Shown: positions 36,983 through 44,751 of the stretch, one piece after another
Layout: every line of letters starts with the position of its first letter
Position numbering within the stretch: the first letter of the stretch is position 1
Assembly (NCBI GenBank): GCA_943325195.2
Contig: CALPON020000006.1
Coordinates: 1-44,751, forward strand
Length of the DNA stretch: 44,751 bases
Direction of reading: 5' to 3'
Source of the DNA: Sphingobacterium thalpophilum
Lineage (GTDB): Bacteria; Bacteroidota; Bacteroidia; B-17B0; Aurantibacillaceae
Translations under genes and position numbers: made by a program
Notes under the pieces: generated by a model
Databases searched by the model: none
The model's input: the letters and a program-made list of their open reading frames with translations, nothing else
Told to the model about the DNA's origin: nothing

Positions 36983-37920
36983 TACTGGAGTATTTGCGTT
37001 ATTTTATCGTTCAGTTTGGCGTTCGCCACGTCTTGTGCCAGTAGGATCATGTTCTTAAACGCAAGTCCTGTTGATTTGCCATGACCAACCACCACATTGC
37101 CATTTACTCCCAGAATTGGAGCGCCGCCATGGAGTTCGTAGTTAAATTTCTCAAAATATTCATCCGCTCGGCCGCGACTAACAATGAGATCGTAAAAGGC
37201 TTCTGCATTTTTGACGAGTACATTGCCGATAAATCCTTCGCAGACAATGACGTCCGCTTTATCCGTAAACAATTCCTTGCCTTCCACGTTTCCGATGAAA
37301 TTAAAATCTTTAGAATCTCTCATCAGGCCATGTGCTGCTTGTACAATAAGATTTCCTTTTTCTTGTTCCTCTCCAATATTTAGAAGCGCGACACGTGGAT
37401 TCTCAATTTTATAAACTTCTCTAGCGCAGATTGAACCAAGAATACCAAACTGATAGAGGACATCTGGCTTGCAGTCTGCATTAATTCCAATATCTAGTAA
37501 AACACCATAGCCGCCATCTTCTTTGGGCAACAACGATGTAACACAGGGACGAATGACACCTGGAATGGTTTTTACTGTAAACATGGCGCCAACCAACATA
37601 GCACCTGTGTTACCTCCAGAGGCAAACACATCAATTTGTTTTTCCTTCAGAAGTTTATACCCGAGAGAAATACTACTATTCGGCTTTTGAGAGAAGGCCT
37701 TAGTAGGATGTTCAGCCATGTGTATCACCTCTTCTGTGTGGACAAAATCGAAGTCCGCGGTGTTGACACCATTTTTTTCTAAAAATGCTTTTGCAATGTT
37801 GCTGTCACCAATAATAACTATCCGCACGTCTTTTGGCAATTCGTGATACGCCAACAAAAGACCTTCCAGACAATTTTGTGGAGCATGATCACCGCCAAGA
37901 ATATCAAAGCCAATTTTCAT
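36982..37920 (-). CDS. plsX: Phosphate acyltransferase
   Basis: MKIGFDILGGDHAPQNCLEG, ASGGNTGAMLVGAMF, CEGFIGNVLVKNAEAF, GGAPILGVNGNVVVGHGKS; start set at 37920. Stop overlaps the fabH ATG by 1 nt. Confidence 0.96.
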   Translation of the reverse strand: MKIGFDILGGDHAPQNCLEGLLLAYHELPKDVRIVIIGDSNIAKAFLEKNGVNTADFDFVHTEEVIHMAEHPTKAFSQKPNSSISLGYKLLKEKQIDVFASGGNTGAMLVGAMFTVKTIPGVIRPCVTSLLPKEDGGYGVLLDIGINADCKPDVLYQFGILGSICAREVYKIENPRVALLNIGEEQEKGNLIVQAAHGLMRDSKDFNFIGNVEGKELFTDKADVIVCEGFIGNVLVKNAEAFYDLIVSRGRADEYFEKFNYELHGGAPILGVNGNVVVGHGKSTGLAFKNMILLAQDVANAKLNDKITQILQ

Positions 37921-37926
37921 ATTAAC

Positions 37927-37957
37927 CAAACTTAATCTTTATCAAAGTGAACCACAA
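37927..37957 (-). promoter_or_regulatory. Candidate plsX promoter, Bacteroidetes -33/-7 type
   Basis: Minus strand TTG (37957-37955) - N20 - TAAGTTTG (37934-37927), ending 7 nt before the ATG at 37920. Confidence 0.6.
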
Positions 37958-38550
37958 TATTACAATTTTATATGTTTAAAAACACCCCTAATCCTGATTG
38001 CTTTTTTGAAATTTTTCAAGTCAGGGTAAAAAAGGATGTCGATGCGCGCGCCTGCTTCATCCGAAAACCGCAGCGTTATGGCAATTGGTTGTGTTATGGG
38101 TTTAAAAATAATGAGCCGCGAAAAATTATCCGAGAGGCGTCAAGACCTTCTAGAAGTCCCTGTCAATGGTCTTTTACGAGCAAGCGGACCAGTTATTTTT
38201 GCGTGCATACACGCACTTTAAAGGCCCACGAATTCCTGTTTTTCCTCGTAAAGGCAGAGTCCACACTGTTGGATACTAGCGCATTAATGATCGACCGAGG
38301 GGGCGAAAATTATTAACAGCCAGAGAAATTTTGCCTCTTGGCTTTTAAAATTGCAAAAAGAGCGGAAGGGCTATTTAGAACTATAGCCAGTGACAAACTT
38401 GAAAGTAATAAAAGAAACAACCAAACGATTTAATAGACTTAGGCTCGGCCTGCGATTAACGCTAAGACGTTAGTTCCGGCCTCCACCCAGCTCAAGATAA
38501 CTATTGCAGAGGTGCTTTAATAGTGGCGGATGGGCATACAAAAAAATAAG

Positions 38551-38575
38551 GAAAGCAGGCCGGAAGCCTGCTTTC
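38551..38575 (-). terminator. Intrinsic terminator downstream of rpmF
   Basis: GAAAGCAGGC / GCCTGCTTTC perfect 10-bp stem, followed on the minus strand by CTTATTTTTT. Confidence 0.88.
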
Positions 38576-38599
38576 AGTGCATCGCTTTAACAGAAGTGT

Positions 38600-38785
38600 T
38601 TAAGCTTTTTTCTCCATTACTACATTACCCTTGTAGTAAAGTTTCCCTTCAAACCAATGTGCTCTGTGCATCAGATGGGCTTCACCTGTTGCTGAATCTT
38701 TGGTAATTGTCATTGACGGCGCTTTGTATGTGGCACGACGCGAATCCCTGCGGGAACGTGATAATTTTCGTTTCGGATTTGGCAT
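38600..38785 (-). CDS. rpmF: 50S ribosomal protein L32 (cysteine-free form)
   Basis: [23 protein letters not shown]-terminus; located next to YceD. Confidence 0.93.
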   Translation of the reverse strand: MPNPKRKLSRSRRDSRRATYKAPSMTITKDSATGEAHLMHRAHWFEGKLYYKGNVVMEKKA

Positions 38786-38796
38786 GATTTTGTACT

Positions 38797-39330
38797 TTAA
38801 TTTTTATTAAACTTTATTTTATTCAATTGTTCCCTCATGGGAGTATTTGGCTCTGGTGTCTCTTCTGTTTCCGTTGCCAGTGCATTCAGCTTATTCAATA
38901 CTTCTTGGTCACATGCAAACTGCTCTTTGTCCAATTCACATGGCACTCTCCGGGCTGGCAAGGCTAAAATGACGTATTCGTATAAATACTGCGCCACATC
39001 AAACTCTTCCTGCCCTTCTGGTATGACCAAAATTTCATCCGTGCTCTCCTCCGTATTCCCGTGCTTGATTACTAGATGCTCACTAGCTTCAATCGGAAAA
39101 TCAAAATCCTTCAAACAACGGTCACACTCTACTCCTACCGTGCCCTCTATCTCAAAACTCATTTGAAGCAAATTGTTCTGCTTCGTTAATAAGGCTTTCA
39201 CTTCCAGATGAGCACGCGCAATCTCACTGTTTTCAATTTTACTAAAGAACGAATCATTTACCTCGAATTCAAACTCGTGTAAACCTACAGGCAGTCCGCC
39301 AAATGGAACTATATACTGACTCTTGCCCAC
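38797..39330 (-). CDS. YceD/DUF177 family protein
   Basis: GECDRCL-type motif ([12 protein letters not shown]) and [26 protein letters not shown] start at 39330 preferred to the track start, which overlaps the next gene. Confidence 0.85.
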   Translation of the reverse strand: MGKSQYIVPFGGLPVGLHEFEFEVNDSFFSKIENSEIARAHLEVKALLTKQNNLLQMSFEIEGTVGVECDRCLKDFDFPIEASEHLVIKHGNTEESTDEILVIPEGQEEFDVAQYLYEYVILALPARRVPCELDKEQFACDQEVLNKLNALATETEETPEPNTPMREQLNKIKFNKN

Positions 39331-39437
39331 GCCTAGTTTAAAAAGGACTGCAAAGATACAGGTTTTTCTCTCATTCCGCAAAAAAATATTTAAGTTAAGA
39401 GGCTCAATTTCAGGTGGTCCGGAGGCCTCATTTAGAG

Positions 39438-41018
39438 TTAATAGTCCCGGTAACGGTTCCATAAGGCCGTTTTCAGGGATAAATACACGTAAGGTTCCTC
39501 CAAAGTATAAGCCGCCGAACTGCTGATCCAGCGCTGAATATATCCTCCCTCCAACTTCAACTGCAGGGAAGGAACCAGCAAATAGGCCAGCCTCAGATGC
39601 GACTGCCGCAGGGTATGCAAAACGCCCTGTCCGGTATAATTGCCGTACTCCGCTTGTCTGGTGGTATAAGAGCGGAAAATATCGGAACCGTAATTTAATC
39701 CTGTCCGCGTACTATCCTTTCCCTGTATACTCAGCATCAAGTCCGCCCCAATCTGCCAACGTCCACGCAAATACTGAAGCAATAACAAACCTTCTTTAAA
39801 ATTGGCCCCTAATGGGTGCGCCAGGGGCATACCATAATGTCCATAATTCTGGTCGGTTAATCCATGGCTGTAGGTGTAGGGACGAACCTGATTATATTCA
39901 GCCTGCAGCATGAGGCCTTTCAGCCCAAAGGCCCGCACATATTTCAGCCCAGCCTGCCAGGCTTGCTTATTGGCCCACCAGCCATTCCGGGCTTTGACTT
40001 CTTTTAAATAGAATTCATCCAAGCCTAATTGCCCGTACACCTTCAACCGCCTCGCTACTGTTACGGCCAGGTTCAAGCCTAAAAAAGAGTTGTCGGGCGA
40101 ACCGATGGCGTATTCTTGGGGACGATAAAACACAAGGGGATTCAGGTAGTTCAGCTCATAAATCCGCGACTGACTCGTATCGCTGCCCCGCCAGATGACA
40201 TTTTCAAAAACGCCAATGCTGATGCTCTTATGAGGATTAAAACTTAAATAATGAAAAGCACCATATTTACTACGAAAAGATGCGCGGCGGCCATTCGCAG
40301 CTGTTGGATCAGTAAAAAGTGTGTACCACACATTATATTGTAGTTTCCATATGTTAGCAGCCGCACTCAGATAGGGGTAAGGTGCAGCAAAGTCACTCAA
40401 CAAAATACTCCTGTACCCGTCGCCCACAAAATGCTTGTCTCTGCCGGCCTGCAAATTAAAAACACGGTTCTTACTGGTCCATGATAAATAACCACTCAGA
40501 TCTGCAAAACGGTATTGCCCTCCGTCCAATTTTGCTAAACCAAACTCGGGTAAAATCTTCGCTTCTTTCAGCAGGGTGTCCATATAAAAGGGCAGACGTG
40601 CTTGTCCCGCCAGCAAATTCGTAGAGACCATCAGTTGCCGGCCAGCTTGATAACGAATCTGCAGTCCCCCTGCTGTGTAGGAGCGCAACTGCTGCTCTAA
40701 GGCACTGTAACCAGGCTCCAACTCCAGCAAAGGCAGGAGGGTAAGGGGGCCTGTTTTGCTCTTGCCTGCGGATACGACTTGAGGCTTAAAGCCACAAAAT
40801 TTAAAAGGCACGAGACTGTCTTTGAGCAACAGCAGTGTTTTTCCGGTGTAGGGGCGAAACGCGGAATGAATGCGGACATCGGGCGATTGAATCCCTGCGA
40901 AATCAATTGCTGTTTGAACCTCACGCGACAGCGCGGAGCGATACGCATCACTGTTTTTCTGCGCAGTCAGATTCAGCGCAGCTAAAACAAAATAAATTTT
41001 AAAGAGATGTCGCATCAC
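39438..41018 (-). CDS. Outer-membrane beta-barrel, Wzi/RemB-like
   Basis: Signal peptide; NLQAGRDKHFVGDGYRSILLSDFAAPYPYL motif; alternating barrel strands throughout; ends LKTALWNRYRDY. Confidence 0.7.
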   Translation of the reverse strand: MMRHLFKIYFVLAALNLTAQKNSDAYRSALSREVQTAIDFAGIQSPDVRIHSAFRPYTGKTLLLLKDSLVPFKFCGFKPQVVSAGKSKTGPLTLLPLLELEPGYSALEQQLRSYTAGGLQIRYQAGRQLMVSTNLLAGQARLPFYMDTLLKEAKILPEFGLAKLDGGQYRFADLSGYLSWTSKNRVFNLQAGRDKHFVGDGYRSILLSDFAAPYPYLSAAANIWKLQYNVWYTLFTDPTAANGRRASFRSKYGAFHYLSFNPHKSISIGVFENVIWRGSDTSQSRIYELNYLNPLVFYRPQEYAIGSPDNSFLGLNLAVTVARRLKVYGQLGLDEFYLKEVKARNGWWANKQAWQAGLKYVRAFGLKGLMLQAEYNQVRPYTYSHGLTDQNYGHYGMPLAHPLGANFKEGLLLLQYLRGRWQIGADLMLSIQGKDSTRTGLNYGSDIFRSYTTRQAEYGNYTGQGVLHTLRQSHLRLAYLLVPSLQLKLEGGYIQRWISSSAAYTLEEPYVYLSLKTALWNRYRDY

Positions 41019-41102
41019 ATGCTAAATGTATAAAAAATCAGCAGGCGGAAATTTTCTCACAAAAGATTATCCTTATCTTTAACATTTAAGTTGTGCGTCA
41101 TA

Positions 41103-43256
41103 ATGATTCTGCGTTTATTGATTCCCGTTTTTTTTATTCTCTCTGCCACGGCGCAGCTTCAGGATTTAAGTCACAATTTTCAGCCTCTCAAATCAAAGGG
41201 ACCTCTGCCATCGGAATTCGTCACCAATGTCCGCGAAGTCATCTCGCAGGACATCGATGACATGAAAAAACGGCAGGAATCGGACCGCGAATTAAAAAGC
41301 AATTTCGTCACCGCCTCCAATTATCAAATCGATCGTCTGCTCCGCAGCGGTAACGCGCTCGTGAATGATGAGGTGACCAATTACGTTAATGAAGTAGCAG
41401 ATGGGCTTTTAAAAGAGGATCAAACCCTGCGCAAAAAACTTAAAATCTATACGCTCAAGTCTTCGGTGGTAAATGCCTATAGTTATGACAAAGGTTATGT
41501 CTTCATCAACATTGGTCTCCTAGCGCAACTTGAATCGGAGGCGCAGCTGGCATTTGTGCTTTCCCACGAAATTTGCCACTTTACCAAACAACATCATATT
41601 AATGGTTTTATGCGAAATACCCGCATTGATAAAGGGCGCACTAATGGTAACACAGAAGAGAAGTACATTGAAAAATGTCAGTATAGTAAAGAAAATGAAA
41701 GTGAAGCGGATCTAGAAGGATTTAAAATTTATGAACGGACCAGCTATGATTTAAAGCAGGCTGAGAAAGGCTTTGCTGTGCTTCAGTATTCACATCTGCC
41801 TTTTGAACTCGAATCGATTAAAAAAGAATTTTTTGAGAGTCCGGGCTACCGTCTGCCTGCAGATTATTTTCTGAAAGAATTTAATCCGATTAAGGACAAT
41901 AGTAATGAGGATGATTCCCGAATGACACATCCAAATACCTACAAGCGGCGCAAGGCCTTTGCTGACCTGATTGAAAAACGTGAGGGTGAGCAGCGGGTCA
42001 CGCAGGTACTGGGACAAAAACGGTTTGAATACATTCGTGATTTGTGCCGCATGGAAATCTGCCGTTTGTTTTTGAAGGAACGGGATTATCCAAATGCATT
42101 TTATTCCGCTTACGTTCTCGCACAAAAATATCCCGCCAATCAGTATGTACTGGAGATGGTCAGTAAAGCTTTGTATGGTATTGCTTTGTATGAGCAGGGT
42201 GAGATTCGGTACACTGAAGAGTCCCACCTGTCCTACGGCATGCCACACGCAGCAAAGGTGGAAAGCTATCCGCAGCAGATTTATTATATGATGGAGAACA
42301 TGAGTGCGCATGAATGGACGGTGATGGCGCTCAATAAGGTCTACCGTTATCACCGCAGTTATCCCGAAAACCGACCTTTATCGGTCATCGCGGATAGTCT
42401 TTTTCATCTACTCGACCGCACCTATTGGAGCAGTCATTTTGCGAGAAAAAAACGCCTACCACTTGCAGATACTGCGGCTAAGGCAAGCTCGGTCCAAACA
42501 AAAACAGACTTAATCGCCAGTCTTCAGGAAACGGAAAAGAGTTTGATTGTTGATACGGCCTATTACAGTAATGTTTTTCTCGATTTATTTACAGAGGATG
42601 CGGAGTTTGCTAAAAAATTTCCCAGTGCACACCGCCAGCCAATGGGACAGAGGAATTACACTAACGGACAACGAACAAACAGTGAATCGGATGTTGATTC
42701 GTATTATTACATTCCCTTGCAAAACAAAAAAGCAATTGACACGCTGATAGTTCTTGAGCCATTTTATTATCGGATTGATCAACGCAAACGGAATGCCGTC
42801 AATTATTTGTCGACCGATAAAAAACAGGAAAGTTTTATGAACGGGATTGAATCGGCATCTACACGTTTAAAAATCAGACTCGAAAAACTCGATCCGGGAC
42901 TGCTGGGACCAGAGGATGCTATTAAAATGAACGATCTCTCCGTCGTAAATGACTGGTTTGAAGAGCGCTTTGACTCCGACCTGCAGCAGCGTGTGATTCT
43001 AAATACAAACGAGGTGGAAGCCATCCTGGAAAAGTATAACACCCCTTATATTCTGCGGACCGGAGTCGTCAGCGTTGTCTACCGCATGGGAATCAAACGC
43101 ACGTATTTTTATGGATTTGTATACGATGTACGGAGTAATAAAATGCTCTATCGTCGCTATGATGTTTTTCGGCGTCGTGACAAAGATGATCTGCTGAAAA
43201 GTAAGACGTATCAGATGATGCAGGATTTTCGGAAAGCGCTGCTCGTTAGTAACTAG
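41103..43256 (+). CDS. M48-family metallopeptidase with long C-terminal region
   Basis: Signal peptide MILRLLIPVFFILSATA; HEICH zinc motif and downstream ENESEADLEGF; ATG at 41103 preferred for the signal peptide. Confidence 0.87.
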   Translation: MILRLLIPVFFILSATAQLQDLSHNFQPLKSKGPLPSEFVTNVREVISQDIDDMKKRQESDRELKSNFVTASNYQIDRLLRSGNALVNDEVTNYVNEVADGLLKEDQTLRKKLKIYTLKSSVVNAYSYDKGYVFINIGLLAQLESEAQLAFVLSHEICHFTKQHHINGFMRNTRIDKGRTNGNTEEKYIEKCQYSKENESEADLEGFKIYERTSYDLKQAEKGFAVLQYSHLPFELESIKKEFFESPGYRLPADYFLKEFNPIKDNSNEDDSRMTHPNTYKRRKAFADLIEKREGEQRVTQVLGQKRFEYIRDLCRMEICRLFLKERDYPNAFYSAYVLAQKYPANQYVLEMVSKALYGIALYEQGEIRYTEESHLSYGMPHAAKVESYPQQIYYMMENMSAHEWTVMALNKVYRYHRSYPENRPLSVIADSLFHLLDRTYWSSHFARKKRLPLADTAAKASSVQTKTDLIASLQETEKSLIVDTAYYSNVFLDLFTEDAEFAKKFPSAHRQPMGQRNYTNGQRTNSESDVDSYYYIPLQNKKAIDTLIVLEPFYYRIDQRKRNAVNYLSTDKKQESFMNGIESASTRLKIRLEKLDPGLLGPEDAIKMNDLSVVNDWFEERFDSDLQQRVILNTNEVEAILEKYNTPYILRTGVVSVVYRMGIKRTYFYGFVYDVRSNKMLYRRYDVFRRRDKDDLLKSKTYQMMQDFRKALLVSN

Positions 43257-43329
43257 TAATCAATTGCAAAACAGTCTAAAAGAATCCGCATTGTCTCTTG
43301 CAAGGCAATTTGTCGTTAGGACTAAGCAG

Positions 43330-44586
43330 TTAATCTTTTACAAGTCTCACCGAAAGGCCGCTGCGGCCATCCCATAGCTGCATTGCGGCATTTGCAGACT
43401 GATTTAGTTCCAGACAAAATACTTGTGACAAACTGAGGTACGAGGAAGAGACGAAGTAGGCCGTTGTAGAAGGATTCACGAAGCTGCCATAATAAGCTCG
43501 GTAGCCCATTGGGAGCGCATTAAAGCCTGAAGGATTCATCTTTGCGATTCCGTCCGTCCACTGATCGCTGTCTGCTGATTTCAAAGCGCTGCCTGCCAAT
43601 TCATTGCCCCCCAGGGTATTTATCAAGGTTGTAAATTCCAGCTGTGTGGGCAGGTGCCAGCCCTCGGGTGCAATTAATAAATTGCTGACTGCCGCAAAAT
43701 TATAGTACAAGCCGTTGCGGGGATTAACGGCCTGACCATTAAAACTGCAACTTGCTCCGGTGGTATTGACGGACCAGCTGTAGGAATCACTGATATTTGG
43801 AATAGTTTGCCCCCCTCTGTAGATGGTAGTTCTTAAATTCTCTGCCATCCAGATTTGATTGCCAATCTTAACGGTGTTGTAGGAATTGCCAGCTTGATCC
43901 ACCATGCTGCCGTAATAAGTTTTTACTGGAATCAAGTCACCATAGGATAAGCCTGCCATAGTTCTGGCATAGGCGCGCAGAGAATAAGATGTATTACTCA
44001 ATAAACCATTGATGGTCACGCTAAAAACGCTGCCGACTATGGGGGCAGTCATGTGAGGGCCAGCAATGTCGGGTAGTCCGGAGCTGGACCAGCAAAAACC
44101 GGTTTCTCGAATTTGCGTGAGGTCAGATTCCACATAAGCGGCAAGGCTTATTGAATTAATTGTGATTTCTGAAGGACTTAGGCCTCGCACACTGGCAAGT
44201 TGAATAGGCTCACCACTCCTGAATAACTCGGGAGAACCATAGGCGGTTCCATATTTATTGCTTGCATAAGCTCGGACATAATATGTTGTGACTGGCTTGA
44301 CAGATGTTAGCGCCACTGTATAAGAGCCGGCACCACTACCTGCCGCTTTGCGCGAATGGTTGAGGTCTGGCGTTTTCACCGTCTCTGACCAGCAGATGCC
44401 TTTTTCAAGAATTGGGGCATCTCCCTCGGAATAAAAGATCGCTCCTGCCACCAACTCCTGCGCCTCATTGACAGAAGGCGCCGTCGTGGCCAGCAAGGGT
44501 ATCCTCTTTTCTTTTCTGCATCCGCAAAGCAGACCAGATAGAACACCGAAAATAAAAATTGGAAATAATAAACGCGTGACCACCAT
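43330..44586 (-). CDS. FISUMP-domain lipoprotein with FN3-like repeats
   Basis: NTVKIGNQIWMAENLRT, GWHLPTQLEFTTLINTLGG, SVRLVKD; two FN3-like segments (TTYYVRAYASNKYGTAYG, TSYSLRAYARTMAGLSYG). Start at 44586 gives a lipobox (LLCGC). Confidence 0.85.
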   Translation of the reverse strand: MVVTRLLFPIFIFGVLSGLLCGCRKEKRIPLLATTAPSVNEAQELVAGAIFYSEGDAPILEKGICWSETVKTPDLNHSRKAAGSGAGSYTVALTSVKPVTTYYVRAYASNKYGTAYGSPELFRSGEPIQLASVRGLSPSEITINSISLAAYVESDLTQIRETGFCWSSSGLPDIAGPHMTAPIVGSVFSVTINGLLSNTSYSLRAYARTMAGLSYGDLIPVKTYYGSMVDQAGNSYNTVKIGNQIWMAENLRTTIYRGGQTIPNISDSYSWSVNTTGASCSFNGQAVNPRNGLYYNFAAVSNLLIAPEGWHLPTQLEFTTLINTLGGNELAGSALKSADSDQWTDGIAKMNPSGFNALPMGYRAYYGSFVNPSTTAYFVSSSYLSLSQVFCLELNQSANAAMQLWDGRSGLSVRLVKD

Positions 44587-44751
44587 CTTTTTCAAAAATA
44601 CTAAAAAAAGTCTTCGTGCTAATCCAGCTCCGCTCCTTTGCGGATTCTTTTTAATACATTTGAAGGCCAAAAAAAGACAAACAACTACTTTGAAAAGCTT
44701 CATCCACATCTCGGCCGCCCTCCTCTGCCTTTGTTCGCTTTTGCAGGCACA

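Noticed and set aside
37972-38316. 114-aa plus-strand ORF and the 61-aa ORF at 38036-38221
   Set aside because: No recognisable family, unusual composition, opposite to neighbouring genes; kept only as part of the unexplained gap.
41790-42353. 187-aa minus-strand ORF
   Set aside because: Antisense to the M48 peptidase gene; no supporting motifs.

Overview
The window is a chromosomal segment from a member of the phylum Bacteroidetes/Bacteroidota. Supporting signs are the split F1Fo operon without beta/epsilon, T9SS-type C-terminal domains, TAnnTTTG-type -7 promoter elements, a DUF5606 protein and a FISUMP domain. I see no rRNA, tRNA, CRISPR array, phage or transposase. Most of the window is housekeeping: infB 3' end, ahcY, Sfp-type PPTase, GGGPS, a ThiE-like protein, pnuC and a NadR-like kinase, atpB-E-F-H-A-G, photolyase with an ECF sigma factor, lysS, pepP, DPP-IV, hutU, fabH-plsX, and rpmF-yceD. 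Items most worth a second look: (1) a 902-aa protein made of two Ddl (D-Ala-D-Ala ligase-like) halves whose catalytic motifs diverge in complementary ways; (2) a secreted glycine-rich protein whose N-terminal domain strongly resembles the glycine-rich region of animal ALK/LTK receptors, followed by Cys-paired repeats and a T9SS tail; (3) a 59-aa CCxxGCxxCPY protein missed by the ORF track, 4 bp downstream of a CxxCPYV redoxin; (4) a perfect 11-bp inverted repeat upstream of a translationally coupled ECF sigma/photolyase pair; (5) a terminator-like hairpin inside the atp operon between atpE and atpF. All family calls come from reading motifs by eye; no database search was run.
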